Of a stretch of DNA of 64,000 nucleotides, positions 1 through 9,699 are shown in pieces (position 1 is the stretch's first letter; each line of letters opens with the position of its first letter). The stretch lies in assembly GCF_000372725.1 (NCBI RefSeq), contig NW_005199044.1:3625-67624 (forward strand), written 5' to 3'. The DNA comes from Emiliania huxleyi CCMP1516 (lineage: Eukaryota; Haptophyta; Isochrysidales; Noelaerhabdaceae). The translations under genes and the position numbers were made by a program. The notes under the pieces were generated by a model that saw only the letters and a list, made by a program, of their open reading frames with translations, ran no database searches and had not been told where the DNA came from.

Positions 1-52
1 TCTCTCTCTCGCTCGCTCGCTCTCTCGCTCTCTCGCTCGCTCTCTCTCTCTG

Positions 53-132
<80 letters not shown>

Positions 133-135
133 TGT
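1..135. repeat. (TC)n/(TG)n microsatellite
   Basis: A CT-rich stretch with interspersed CTCG passes into an almost perfect (TG)n run from about 67 to 130. It is a simple-sequence array. The Cys/Val-repeat reading frame over it is an artefact of the repeat. Confidence 0.95.
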
Positions 136-1634
136 GTGAGTGCGTGTCTCTCTGAGCTAATTCCTCTCCCGCCCGATCCTTGCTGCTTGCTGCGAGTGTC
201 GGGGAGCGTGTGCGACCAGGGGAGTGAGTCTCGTCGTCGTGTCGGGGCGTAGCTGCTTTTTGGAAACATGTTTCTACTCGTTGGACCGGAGATGGGGGGG
301 CAGGTGCACACCCCCTGCGCTGCTCAACCTCTGAGATGTTACTCCAGACACCGTACCGCCGTGTCTGTATCTCCCAACATCTCCCGGTCCCGCTACCCGC
401 AGCTCAAAGCGACGTCTCCCCTAATCTCCACGGCACCCACCGCCCGCGCACACTACTCGCCGACGACTCGAGAGTCGCGCGCACGCACAACCCAGCCGTC
501 GAGCAAGCGGGCATGACCAGAGGCGCCCGCGGAGGGACAACCGGGATCGCCCTCGCCCGAGCCAGAGCCAGCCCTGGCCCCTGGCCGCGCGCGCGGCCTT
601 CTTTCTGGCCCGCATCCACCGCAGCGGCGGCCGCCGCTGCGAAGACTGCGGCCGCGCGACGCCTCCACGAGCATACGACCGAGCGCCCGGAGGGGCTCGG
701 GCTGAGTGCCGTCGCGAGACCTCGGCACGCCTGCGCACGCCTGCGCACGCGGCAGAGCGACAGCGGCACCACCCTCGTCGGGCGCCGACGAAGCGTGCTC
801 GCGGGTCGCCGCTCCGTCGACCGACGGCCGAGACACTTGCTCCGACGCCGCCCCGCCCCCGCCCCGCCGGTCCGGCACCGATATCTCGGAGGACGACCTA
901 AGGAAGAGCGTGGCGGCGCGTCGCCGGAGGACGGCGCGCTCGTGCTCTCGCCGCGAGATCGAGGGGGGGGGGGGGGGGGGGGGCTTCCCCCCCAAAAAAC
1001 CCCCGGGCCAGGGGTGCCTGTGCCCCCCCCCCCAAAAAACCCCCGGGTGAAGGAGGGGGGGGGGCCCCCCCCCCCTCCTTGAAGGTCCCCGGCCCCAGGC
1101 CAAGGAGCTCGGCTCCTCGAGAGCACCGACGGACGACAAATTGCTCCTCAGCAGTGCGACGCCGAGCTGGAGGCTCGGCCGGGAGCTCGCGCGGGCGCGT
1201 GGAGCTTTCCGCTCGGGCCAGCAGGAAACGGGCGCCCCGCACAGCGACGCCCGCCGTAGAGTGCCGAGAGCTCGGCTCGACGCGAGCGCCGAGGAAAAGC
1301 GATCGGCTCCCAAGCAGTGGGACGCCGAGCTGGAGGTTCGGGCGGGAGCTCGCGCGAGCACATAGCAAGGTGCGTGCGCGGCGGCGTGACACAGGTGAGC
1401 GGGCAGCTGGCGCACATTTCGGCTGTGGGAGCTGCCAGGAGTTTGCTCTCTCCGTTCACACCCCTTTGCAGAATAAATACAACGGACATCCCAAGCTAGG
1501 GCTGGTCCTCATCTCCTCTTGTACCGCCGTGCAGCGCCAAAAATCTTCCTTGCTGAGGCGCCGTCCTGCACTCCACACCGTCTCTCCACCGCCACCGACG
1601 CAAGACACTTTCACGGGACACGTTCACGGGTGGG
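136..1634. other. GC-rich region without a recognised gene
   Basis: No supportable gene is seen. Two pairs of G and C homopolymer runs at 962-1076, each joined by a CCCAAAAAACCCCCGGG unit, look like low-complexity or assembly-stressed sequence. A roughly 90-base direct repeat is present: 1108-1195 resembles 1268-1355 (shared core GACGCCGAGCTGGAGG). Long open frames on both strands are compositional. Confidence 0.5.
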
Positions 1635-3626
1635 ATGTTCGTGCATCCGGACCTGGTCGCACTAGCACTCGCGTGCGCGACACTCATCGTCTGGTGGGCG
1701 TGGTCGAGGAGGTCGCTCGCCGTGGCCGCCGCCGTCCCTCGCGAATAAAGACCCACCTGGGGGAAGGAGAAAGAACCAGGCCACGTCCGGATCGAAGGAA
1801 CAGGGGGGCGGGCTATCCGAAGGGCCGGCCCCCGTGCAGGGTCGGGCTCCCTCGGCTGGCTCGCCTTCCTGGCCGGCGAGGAGCCGCAGACGCTCTATGG
1901 CCTCTATAAGCAGGCAAAGCTTGGTGACGCGCCGCCGGGTATGAAAAGCGGCGGCCTCAAAGATCGCGTCAAGCTCGGTGCGTGGCGCAAGCAGGCGGGC
2001 CGCTCGTCGGCGGAGTGCCGAGCCGACTACGTTGCGCTCTTGGACGGCGTCGCCACTCGTGCAGCCGCGGCCGCGGCTCCAGCGATCGGACGCGACCAGG
2101 TGACCTTCCAACCAACGCGTTGCCGCGACCTCGGGCTCCGCGTGCGCATCGTCGGCACGGGCAACTACGTCCCCGAGCGAGTCGTGACCAACGAGGAGGT
2201 GACGGCGCGGGGTGGAGGCGGCTTCGAGGCCAGCACGGTTCGCTCGGGCGTCGCCGAGCGCCGCTTCGCCGCTCCGGGCGAGCGGGCGTCGACGATGGCG
2301 GCCCACGCCTCGCGCGCCGCGCTCGAGGCGGCGGGCGTGCCGCCCGAGTCGCTGTGGATGATCGTCAACGCGAGCGGCACGAACGAGCAGGCCGCCTCGC
2401 CGTTAGCTTACGCCTAACCTCTCAGCTGTCGCCTGACCGCTCACCCCCCCCCCCCCCCCTCTCCTTGCCCCTTTCCTGGGGGCGGCTCCCTGGACGCTCT
2501 GCCGCCCTTTGGCCAGACACAGGCCATCCCCGCGACGGCCCGACGGCGGGCCCGCTGCTGCAGGCGAAGAAGAATCGCTTATTATCCTACTATTGCAATA
2601 GGCCATCCCCGACGGCGGGCCGCTGCTGCAGGCGGCGCTCGGGCTGGGCGGCTCAGGCATCCGGAGCGTGAGCGTACACGCGACTTGCCTCTCCTTCCTC
2701 GTCGGCCTCGAGATGGCGAGCGCCGCCCTCGGGACTGCCTACAGCTAAGAGCATCAGAGTCACGAGCATAACACTAACCCAGGCGAGCTCCGCCCTCGAG
2801 CGGGCGGACTGCCCGCCGGGGGCACACGTCCTCGTCTGCTCCTCCGAGATCACCTCGCGCCACGTCGACCCTTGCGACTCGCACACGGCGAGGGGCCCTC
2901 TCATGCCTCTCTCACAAGTCTCTCTCACAAAAGCTCTCTCACAGGACCCTCTCTTAGGACCCTCACGCCCCCGACTCGTGCGTCGCGCACAGAGCTGGCC
3001 GCGAGCCACGCGAGCCGACGGCAGGCGGCCACGGCACACACGTCGTCGCATACATGCGCATGCCCCGCGCGACACAGGCGACTCTCTTCGGCGACGGAGC
3101 CGCCGCGTGCGTACTGCGCAGGGCGGGCTGGCGCGAGGGCTCGAGGCTGCACGCCGCGCGCGTCGAGACGTACGGCGAGGGCGCGGCGCTCACGCAGGCG
3201 CGCGGCGGCGGCACCAATTTGCCGCAGCACTCGCCCGAGGACCACCACGCGCCCAACCCGGCGTCTGATTACGCCGCCAACCACTTCGAGATGGACGGGG
3301 CCGGCGCGCTGCGGCTGGTGCTGCAGCACGGGCGCGGCTTCATGGAGCGGCTCTGGCCGGGCCTCTCGCGCAGCTTGGGCAGCATCACGTGGGCGGTGCC
3401 GCACCAGGCGAGCGGGCTCGCGCTCGAGGCGATCCTCGACGCGCTCGGCTGGCCGGCGGAGCGAGCGATCCGCACGATCGACACGCTCGGCAACTGCGTC
3501 GCCGCCTCCATCCCGCTCACGCTCCACGAGGGCATCGCCTCGGGCAAGATCCGGCGCGGCGACAAGTGCGTGCTCTTTGGCACGGGCGCGGGCCTCTCCT
3601 TTGGAGGCATCGTGCTGACCTACTGA
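1635..3626 (+). CDS. acyl-CoA-binding domain fused to 3-oxoacyl-ACP synthase III-like protein
   Basis: Exons are approximately 1840-2390, 2602-2736, 2783-2887 and 3078-3626. A possible first exon at 1635 codes a hydrophobic N-terminal anchor ([19 protein letters not shown]) but hits a stop at 1746, so its junction is inferred, perhaps to the acceptor ending at 1839. The first certain exon holds an ACBP signature ([12 protein letters not shown], then RVKLGAW) and runs directly into a KAS III fold ([29 protein letters not shown]). Later exons give the active-site Cys ([15 protein letters not shown]), [11 protein letters not shown], the [11 protein letters not shown] loop, catalytic His ([13 protein letters not shown]) and Asn ([11 protein letters not shown]), so the Cys-His-Asn triad is intact. 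In this family Claisen condensation of an acyl-CoA with a malonyl thioester is expected; the ACBP part would deliver acyl-CoA. All three certain introns are GC-AG and phase 0. The 5' end is uncertain. Confidence 0.8.
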
Positions 3627-4667
3627 GTACACTGCTGAGGGTGTGGGAAGGATCTCTGCCCCCCTTGTGTCTTACGCGCGGCGGACAGCGCCGCGGCGGG
3701 GGCGGGGCGGTAGGCGCAAACCGTGGGGCGGTAGGCGCAAACACCGGGGACGCACTGGAGCCCGCACAGTCACGACCCTATACACCTAGATAGGACAGAG
3801 AGCATACCGCTTGGCAGTTGGCTTGTTCTGTGTGTCTCTCCTGTGAAAGCAACAAAGAACAATACGGCTATTCATATGAGCGAGGACCACACACAGATGG
3901 ACACCAGTGGGGTGAGACCACAGCCAGGATACAACCGAAGGCTGGGTAAGCAGTAGATGTCGATACTCGACGCGTCCCACATGGTCTGTGTCGCTGTCGG
4001 CACGCTGTCGACAGGACGTCGAGCGACACCGGTGGCAGTGCCACCCAGGAGTGGTCGGGCGGTCTCCCGTCATGAGAGAGCCACCATGTGATCCGTATGA
4101 TGATTCCTGACAACCGCCTCAGTCAACTTTCGTCACAGTTCCCGCTCTGAGAGGAGCTGCGGGTCAGTTCGACAGCTGGAGCTGTGTCGCCGGCGTGCGG
4201 CGGCCTGCCTCCGGAGGTGCCTCTGAGGTGGACATTTTTTGGTCACCGTGAGAGAACGCGTTCGAATTTTCACTCCGGAACTTCAACTTCGCACGCGCAC
4301 CGGCCAGGGCTACAATAGTGCCAGTGAGGCGAAGGCGCGAGTCGGAAGGCCGCGACCGTGATTTGGTTCGACACTTTCCCACAATCGAGAGAGAGCTGTA
4401 GCTGTAGCTGTAGCTGTAGCTGTGAACCCAGCCACGTACCCTGGTACATGTTGTACATGTCTGATGTCACATCTCCCGATTCCCGTGGCCGTGCGTGCCG
4501 TGCCCCGTGTGCGGGTGCGGACAGCGTCCAAGTACAAGTACAAGTACGCGCGGCGATACCAACGTCCCAGCTAGGGCCCCATCTCCCCCAACGAGCCGAG
4601 CAACAATCGCACCTGTCTGTGGGTACAACTGTACCCGACCGAGGCGGAGAACCCAGCCCCAGTGATG

Positions 4668-4671
<4 letters not shown>

Positions 4672-4751
<80 letters not shown>
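4672..4751. repeat. (GA)n microsatellite
   Basis: About 40 uninterrupted GA units. Confidence 0.97.
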
Positions 4752-4753
<2 letters not shown>

Positions 4754-4907
4754 CACTGACTGTGTTGTGCTAAGACAGAACGCACATACACAGACAAACA
4801 CTAAAAAGCATCTCGGACCACACCATCCATGCATGCGCAGGCGGGCGGGTCGCACAACGGGCGGGGGCGAACTCTGCCTGCCTGCCTGCTGCCGCAGGGT
4901 TCCCTGA

Positions 4908-4937
4908 GGTGTGTGTGTGCGTGTGTGTGTGTGCGCG

Positions 4938-4995
<58 letters not shown>
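4908..4995. repeat. compound (GT)n(GC)n(GA)n microsatellite
   Basis: Successive GTGT, GCGC and GAGA blocks lie about 180 bases upstream of the next coding start. Confidence 0.95.
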
Positions 4996-4997
<2 letters not shown>

Positions 4998-5007
4998 CAT
5001 GCGTTGG

Positions 5008-5092
5008 GGTCCCGTACCACGCGGAATCGACCCTATCCAGTGCTCAAGTGCACTTGGAGCACTTGGAGCACTTGGAGCACTTGGAGTGCTCA
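5008..5092 (-). repeat. dispersed repeat family C (partial copy) plus CACTTGGAG tandem units
   Basis: 5008-5050 is the reverse complement of the start of the repeats at 45920 and 63580 (shared core GATAGGGTCGATTCCGC). It is followed by four or five units of about 10 bases containing CACTTGGAG. The copy lies about 120 bases upstream of the gene starting at 5174. Confidence 0.8.
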
Positions 5093-5173
5093 AGCTGGGT
5101 TGCTCCGTCCGTCCGCGAACTTCTGTTGAGTCAGCGGTTGCCGGCCCGTCAGCCTGTGTGTGTGGGCGTGTAT

Positions 5174-6301
5174 ATGCACTCCACGGCTCACCCACTGCTC
5201 GTGGTCGCCACCATCTGCTCGAGCACGCTGACGGCGGCAGTCCCGACGGGTAGCGCGGGCTACAGAGTGGCCGTCGTGGTTTCGGGCGGCTTCAGGCGGT
5301 TCCTCCTCAACTCATCGGCGCACGGTCTGCTTGCGCCGATGGTGAGACAGGGTCACCGCGTGGATTACTTCCTCGCCCTCAGCCTGCACGACGAAAAGGC
5401 GTGGCGCGGCGATCCCTACCTGCAGCGGCTCACCTGGGATCCGGTATTTGGCGGGCCCGAGGGCGATCCGCCCTGCCGGCGAAGCATCGAGGAGGTCATT
5501 AGGAACCACGTTGCAGCCACCGGCGCGACGCTCCGCCACCTCGTGGTGCGCTGGCGCGTCTCCGTGGACGACGATCCGCAGGTTCAGGCTCGCAGAGCGG
5601 TGGCGCTCCTCAAGCACCCCAAGGCGGATCCAGACTCCTTCTTCCCGGTGCGCTCTCAAGGCGCCGGGGCGGCAGCCGACGCCAACCGCAACATCCTGCG
5701 CCTCTTTCACGCGCTCCGCGAGCTATGGGACCGGCTGGAGGCCACGGAGCGGAAGAGCGGCCGCTACGACTATGTGCTGTTCTTGCGTGATGACGCTCGC
5801 TGGCTTGAGGAGTTCGATCTCCGCCGCCTGCTCGGTCCCGAGGCGCCAGCGAGTGGCGTGTGGGTGCTCAAGTGCGACGCCCGCGTGCCGCCGATGGCGC
5901 CCACGGAAACCACCGACCATGCGCTCCTGGCCGCCCGCGCCGAAGCCCCCCTCTATGGGCGGTACTACGACAGCCTCTTTCACGAGGCGGTGAGCGGCTG
6001 CCAGGTGAAGAGCGCACGGAAGAAGCTCCGCGGCTGCGACAGCGAGGAGATCCTGCAGATGACCCTGCGCCGGAACAACGTGACAGTCCGTGAGGTTGCC
6101 CAGTCGCTGATGCCCTTCCAGCGCGCATCGCACGTCGCGGACCGGGATGGGATCATCACGTGCTTCCACAAGTTCTGCCAGAGCAAGGAGCTGCCGCTAG
6201 CGAACCACGGGCTGGGCAAGTGCAAGGGCCTTCGGCTGGCGCCTGGCACAGCGCCGGCGGGACTCACGCCGCGAGGCAACTGTCGGCGGAGGCTCGAGTA
6301 G
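5174..6301 (+). CDS. secreted glycosyltransferase-like protein, single exon
   Basis: The product is 375 residues. The chosen ATG opens a plausible signal peptide (MHSTAHPLLVVATICSSTLTAAV), which suggests the secretory route or Golgi. The upstream open frame is only microsatellite, so the longer start is rejected. The mature part opens with a beta-strand/loop like the first strand of many glycosyltransferases (YRVAVVVSGGFRRFL) and contains YDYVLFLRDDARWLEEF near residue 195, with an Asp pair that could bind a metal-nucleotide. Cys residues near the C-terminus (CFHKFC, GKC, GNC) suggest disulfides. It resembles diverged glycosyltransferase-like families of algae and fungi (DUF7796-like), but the family is not certain. 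No intron is needed. Confidence 0.6.
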   Translation: MHSTAHPLLVVATICSSTLTAAVPTGSAGYRVAVVVSGGFRRFLLNSSAHGLLAPMVRQGHRVDYFLALSLHDEKAWRGDPYLQRLTWDPVFGGPEGDPPCRRSIEEVIRNHVAATGATLRHLVVRWRVSVDDDPQVQARRAVALLKHPKADPDSFFPVRSQGAGAAADANRNILRLFHALRELWDRLEATERKSGRYDYVLFLRDDARWLEEFDLRRLLGPEAPASGVWVLKCDARVPPMAPTETTDHALLAARAEAPLYGRYYDSLFHEAVSGCQVKSARKKLRGCDSEEILQMTLRRNNVTVREVAQSLMPFQRASHVADRDGIITCFHKFCQSKELPLANHGLGKCKGLRLAPGTAPAGLTPRGNCRRRLE

Positions 6302-6900
6302 TGGACCCTCACCAAGATGATGGATGAACCACATGAGAGTGTCAGGTCTGATGTCCTATGACACATGAGCCATACGTTAAAATCAGACTAGCAAACCATT
6401 CCTGTTTCGTTGTGGTGCTTGTGCGCCTCGGCGCCGCCGCTGCGGTGGCTCCGGAGTGGCTGCGGTCGGACCACGGGGCGGCCCGGGAAAGCGTGGAACC
6501 TGCCCGCCTCGGTGGGAGGCGTTGGTTTGGGGCGCCGCGACGGACCGCCCTCTCCACCACCCTCGCCCAGGGGGGATCTACAATGCTGTCTTAAGGTCCG
6601 ACCTGTGGGCTCTGCCTGCGCTCGGCACCGGGCACCGCCTCGGTATACAGCAATGCGCCTGCGGGCGGACCCTTACAGATCACAGATCACAAACAAACAC
6701 ACACGACGTGTGGGAGTGCAGTGGGAGGGGAAAACACGACGCGTCACTCGCGTGGCGTTCGAGTGCTGCCGGAGCCGCGTTCATCGTACCGGACGGAAAT
6801 GTTATATAATCATTCGCCGGGAATTACCCCCGAACCTGCCGCCAAAAGCCAAATTACGTACGTCCGGCGCTCCTCTTGGAACGCCCCGATTGTAGCGGCG
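6302..6900. other. intergenic
   Basis: Spacer between two plus-strand genes. No gene or clear repeat was recognised. Confidence 0.5.
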
Positions 6901-8327
6901 ATGGCCTGGGGGAAAGACACTCCAAAAGCCGTATGGGGGGGCGAGAAGCCGCCCTGGCAGCGTCCGCGCGCCGCTCCGCCGGCGGGACGCGAGGCGAACT
7001 TGACGAGGCTGCGGTGCCCTTTGCGAGCTGCATGCGGCAAGGAGGACGAGACCTTTGATGAGCAGGCGCTCTTTGAGCACATGCAGCTGTTTCACCTCTC
7101 ACAGGTGCGCCCCTTGGACAAGCCGAAAACTAACGGGACCTGCCTGTCGACGGACCCCACCCCAGAGGAGCTCGATGACATCCAACTCGCTTGCGCCAAG
7201 CTCTGGCAGCTCGACCACAACAGGCTGCAGGCGGGCAAAGACTACACCCTCAACCTGCAGGGAGGGAAGAGGTGCCGCACCGCCATCATCTCAAGCCCAC
7301 TGATGAGGGGACTTGCGGCGGCTGCACACGTCCCACCGAACCGCTCCCCTCGCCCCGGTCCGCACGCAGCATCTGGCAGAAGGGAGACATGGCAAAGGAG
7401 CGGCTGTTCGAGAGCGTCAACGAGGAGGTGTTTAACCGCGACACCTACCGCGCCTTCATGCAGCTCCTTGACAACTACGACCGCAGCACGTCCCACGAGG
7501 ACAGGCTGTCCGCCCACGAGGTGACCGAGAGCTACGCCTTTCTCAACGAATGCATGGAAGAGCCATGTGGGATCTACCTGCACAAGGCGCGCGACTGTCA
7601 GCTCCCCGCACGCGCCATGCATACGCACCCGCAAGCACGAAGGTGGCGGGGGGAGCGGCGACGGTGGGGGAATGGAGGCGGTGTGGGGGATGGTGGCGGC
7701 GGACCTCCCTACTCCTCCCCGCGTGTAGTACCTGCAAGCCAAGAAGCTGGCGCCGCAGAGCATGCGCAGCTTCTGCCAGCAGCTCTTCAAGGTTTGGTTC
7801 AAGACGTTCGGGCGCGGCGAGGCCAAGGGGGCGAGCAGCGGCTTCGAGCACGTCTTCCTGGGTGAGGAGGACACGACCAAAGAGGGCAAGCTCACCATCG
7901 CGGGCTTTCACAACTGGATACAGTTCTACTTTGAGGAGCGCTGCGGGCACCTCGACTACCAAGGCTACATCCTCCCCAAGCGGCGAGGGCGGAAGTCGGG
8001 CGATCCGCCCGACGGGTCGGAGAGCTTTTTGAGCGTCCAGTTCGAGTGGGAGGGCGAGATGAAGCCCGTCTCAGGCATGTTTGTCGGCGTCTCCCCCGAG
8101 TTTGAGCTCGCGCTCTACTCGCTGCTCTACTACTGCGGTCAGGACGACAACAAGATGCACCTCGGGGACGTGGACCTCAACATCCGGGTGAATGAAGCGG
8201 AAGGGGGCGCGCTCCCCCTATCGACCGTTGCAGCGACGTCACCGCCCCCTCGCAGGTGTACAGGCTGGATCGCATCGGGTGCCTCTCGTCCGCATTCCCC
8301 GAGGCCGTCGCTTCGCTCGATGCCTGA
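6901..8327 (+). CDS. EndoU-family endoribonuclease with N-terminal C2H2-like zinc finger
   Basis: Four exons are reconstructed: 6901-7281, 7380-7586, 7729-8187 and 8256-8327, for 372 residues. Introns 1 and 2 have GC donors and intron 3 a GT donor; all are phase 0. The EndoU (XendoU) domain starts near residue 90 (LWQLDHNRLQAGKDYTLNLQ) and carries the family's first catalytic His in SSGFEHVFLGE, the second in GFHNWIQFY and the catalytic Lys in EMKPVSGMFVG, then SPEFELALYSL and a C-terminal YRLDRIGCLSSAFPE. Metazoan relatives cleave RNA at uridines in a metal-dependent way. Residues of about 38-70 hold a Cys pair and a His pair (RCPLRAAC then ALFEHMQLFH) resembling one zinc finger, which is unusual in this family. 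Which RNA it cuts is unknown. Confidence 0.85.
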
Positions 8328-9076
8328 GCGGTCTCTCTTTATAAGAAGCTCGGCTGTGGATTGTCGACGCGTGCCCCCCGGCAAGCCGAGATCTACCGGA
8401 GCCGCGAGACGCCGGGATGCCGGTTGGACGCCTCTTTCAACTGCACCTGATTCGCGTCTGCGTCTCCCCTGTCTCCACGCTCCAGCGCTCCAGCGCCCCG
8501 CGTTTTCTCAGCGCACGCAGTCCATTTTGCTTTTATTTTATAGATCTGGGCCTCACGCCGGGTCTCTTCCCGGCGCCCTCCGTTCCGCGCGCGCTCTTGC
8601 GCCCCGGCCGCACACGCAGAGCCTCAGCTGAGCAGAGCCCGCGAGAGAGAGGGCCGCGGGTGTCTAGACGTAGAGGTAGCAGGTAGCTGTGTGCGCGCGA
8701 CCCGCGTTGCGAGCGTTGTGGCGAGCTTGGACAACGACACACGCGATCACGCTAGACACCGAGCCGCGTCAACATTGCGGGCACTTGGGGGTCTTTTAGT
8801 TCACCTCTGTGGCAAAAATTACGCGTGTAGGGCGAATAGTTAAATGGAGTTGCGAGAGCGAGGGAGAGGCCACGGCCTGCGTGCAGCAAGAGCACGAGTA
8901 GCGAAGGTGCTGGCCGCACCTACCCCCCTCCCGCCAGCAAGGGTAATACACACGACGATAGCATGGAACGGAGCGCGTACACAGGCTCAAGCCAACCGTT
9001 CTGGCAGGCTCCAAACGGCCGTAGCTGTGTTCGCCACCCGAGCGTGCGTGCGGCCACCCGAGCAAATCACCGCTCC
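8328..9076. other. intergenic between convergent genes
   Basis: Lies between two gene 3' ends. No further gene or dispersed repeat was recognised. Confidence 0.5.
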
Positions 9077-9373
9077 TCACCGCGGCGGCATTACCATCCC
9101 ACCCTCATAATCCAGCAGCTGCTGCTCGCGGTCGATCTCAAAGACAAGAGGCATCACCATCACCAGCATCGTCGTCCCCGTGACCCATAGAGCGTTCCCG
9201 GATCCAGCGACAAACTTCTTCGCGGCGCGCAGCACGTGATATGCGATCCGTCGGGCCTTCTTCGCCTGGGGCGTCTCGTACGCCACCATCGCGCGCTCCC
9301 GCAGGTTGGAGAGCATCGGGGCGGGCAACAAGTCGCGACTCGCGATGCCTCTGGCGTCCGCCGCGTCGCGCTC
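9077..9373 (-). CDS. TOM22-like mitochondrial outer-membrane import subunit (3' exon)
   Basis: The exon codes a positively charged segment (TPQAKKARRIAYHVLRAAKKF) followed by one transmembrane helix with the TOM22 pattern (ALWVTGTTMLVMVMPLVFEIDREQQLL) and a very short tail. TOM22 is the central receptor and organiser of the mitochondrial TOM complex, with its N-terminus in the cytosol. The exon seems to open after an AG acceptor at about 9374-9375. The 5' exon was not fixed: a minus-strand stretch at about 9462-9521 coding SSASEVGEKSWEGWGGMW, ending at a GT, is a candidate because TOM22 has a Trp-containing segment there. Two copies of CTCACAGACCAGCGCA at 9390-9432 lie in the presumed intron, giving duplicated acceptors. 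The animal-type acidic N-terminus is not visible. Confidence 0.65.
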   Translation of the reverse strand, partial: ERDAADARGIASRDLLPAPMLSNLRERAMVAYETPQAKKARRIAYHVLRAAKKFVAGSGNALWVTGTTMLVMVMPLVFEIDREQQLLDYEGGMVMPPR

Positions 9374-9699
9374 TAAGAAAATACGTATTTGCGCTGGTCT
9401 GTGAGAGGGTGCTATGCGCTGGTCTGTGAGAGGGTTGACACCGTGCAGGGCGAGAACAACCTCTCCACATTCCTCCCCATCCCTCCCAGGACTTCTCTCC
9501 GACCTCGCTCGCCGAGCTCACAACCCGGCGCGAGCCGCATCGAGTGGAAGTTCGACTTCAGCTGCCGCGACGCGCGAGTGGATGGACTGCCTTGTCGAGT
9601 GCAAGCAGTTGGGCTCCGCCGGGAGCAAGCATGTGTGTGGTGCAACACATGTTCTCTGGGCGCCAGCAGACGCGAGCGCGAGCGCGTGTTGAACCGGAC

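Larger units (their letters stand above)
3627..5009. other. intergenic, repeats only
   Basis: No gene was recognised between the KAS III gene and the next gene's 5' region. It holds a tandem AGCTGT hexamer array at about 4392-4423 and a pure (GA)n microsatellite at 4672-4751. Poly-Arg/Glu and poly-Ser/Leu frames over the array are artefacts. Confidence 0.6.

Noticed and set aside
70-252. Cys-Val repeat protein frame
   Set aside because: It translates a (TG)n microsatellite and has no other support.
404-1415. Long overlapping frames on both strands
   Set aside because: GC-rich composition leaves few stops; frames overlap each other and cross homopolymer runs with no recognisable domain.
4571-5020. 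Ser-Leu and Arg-Glu repeat proteins
   Set aside because: Pure translations of (GA)n arrays on both strands.
5985-6366. Minus frames over the glycosyltransferase-like gene
   Set aside because: Antisense shadows; only the plus frame has a signal peptide and an ordered motif set.
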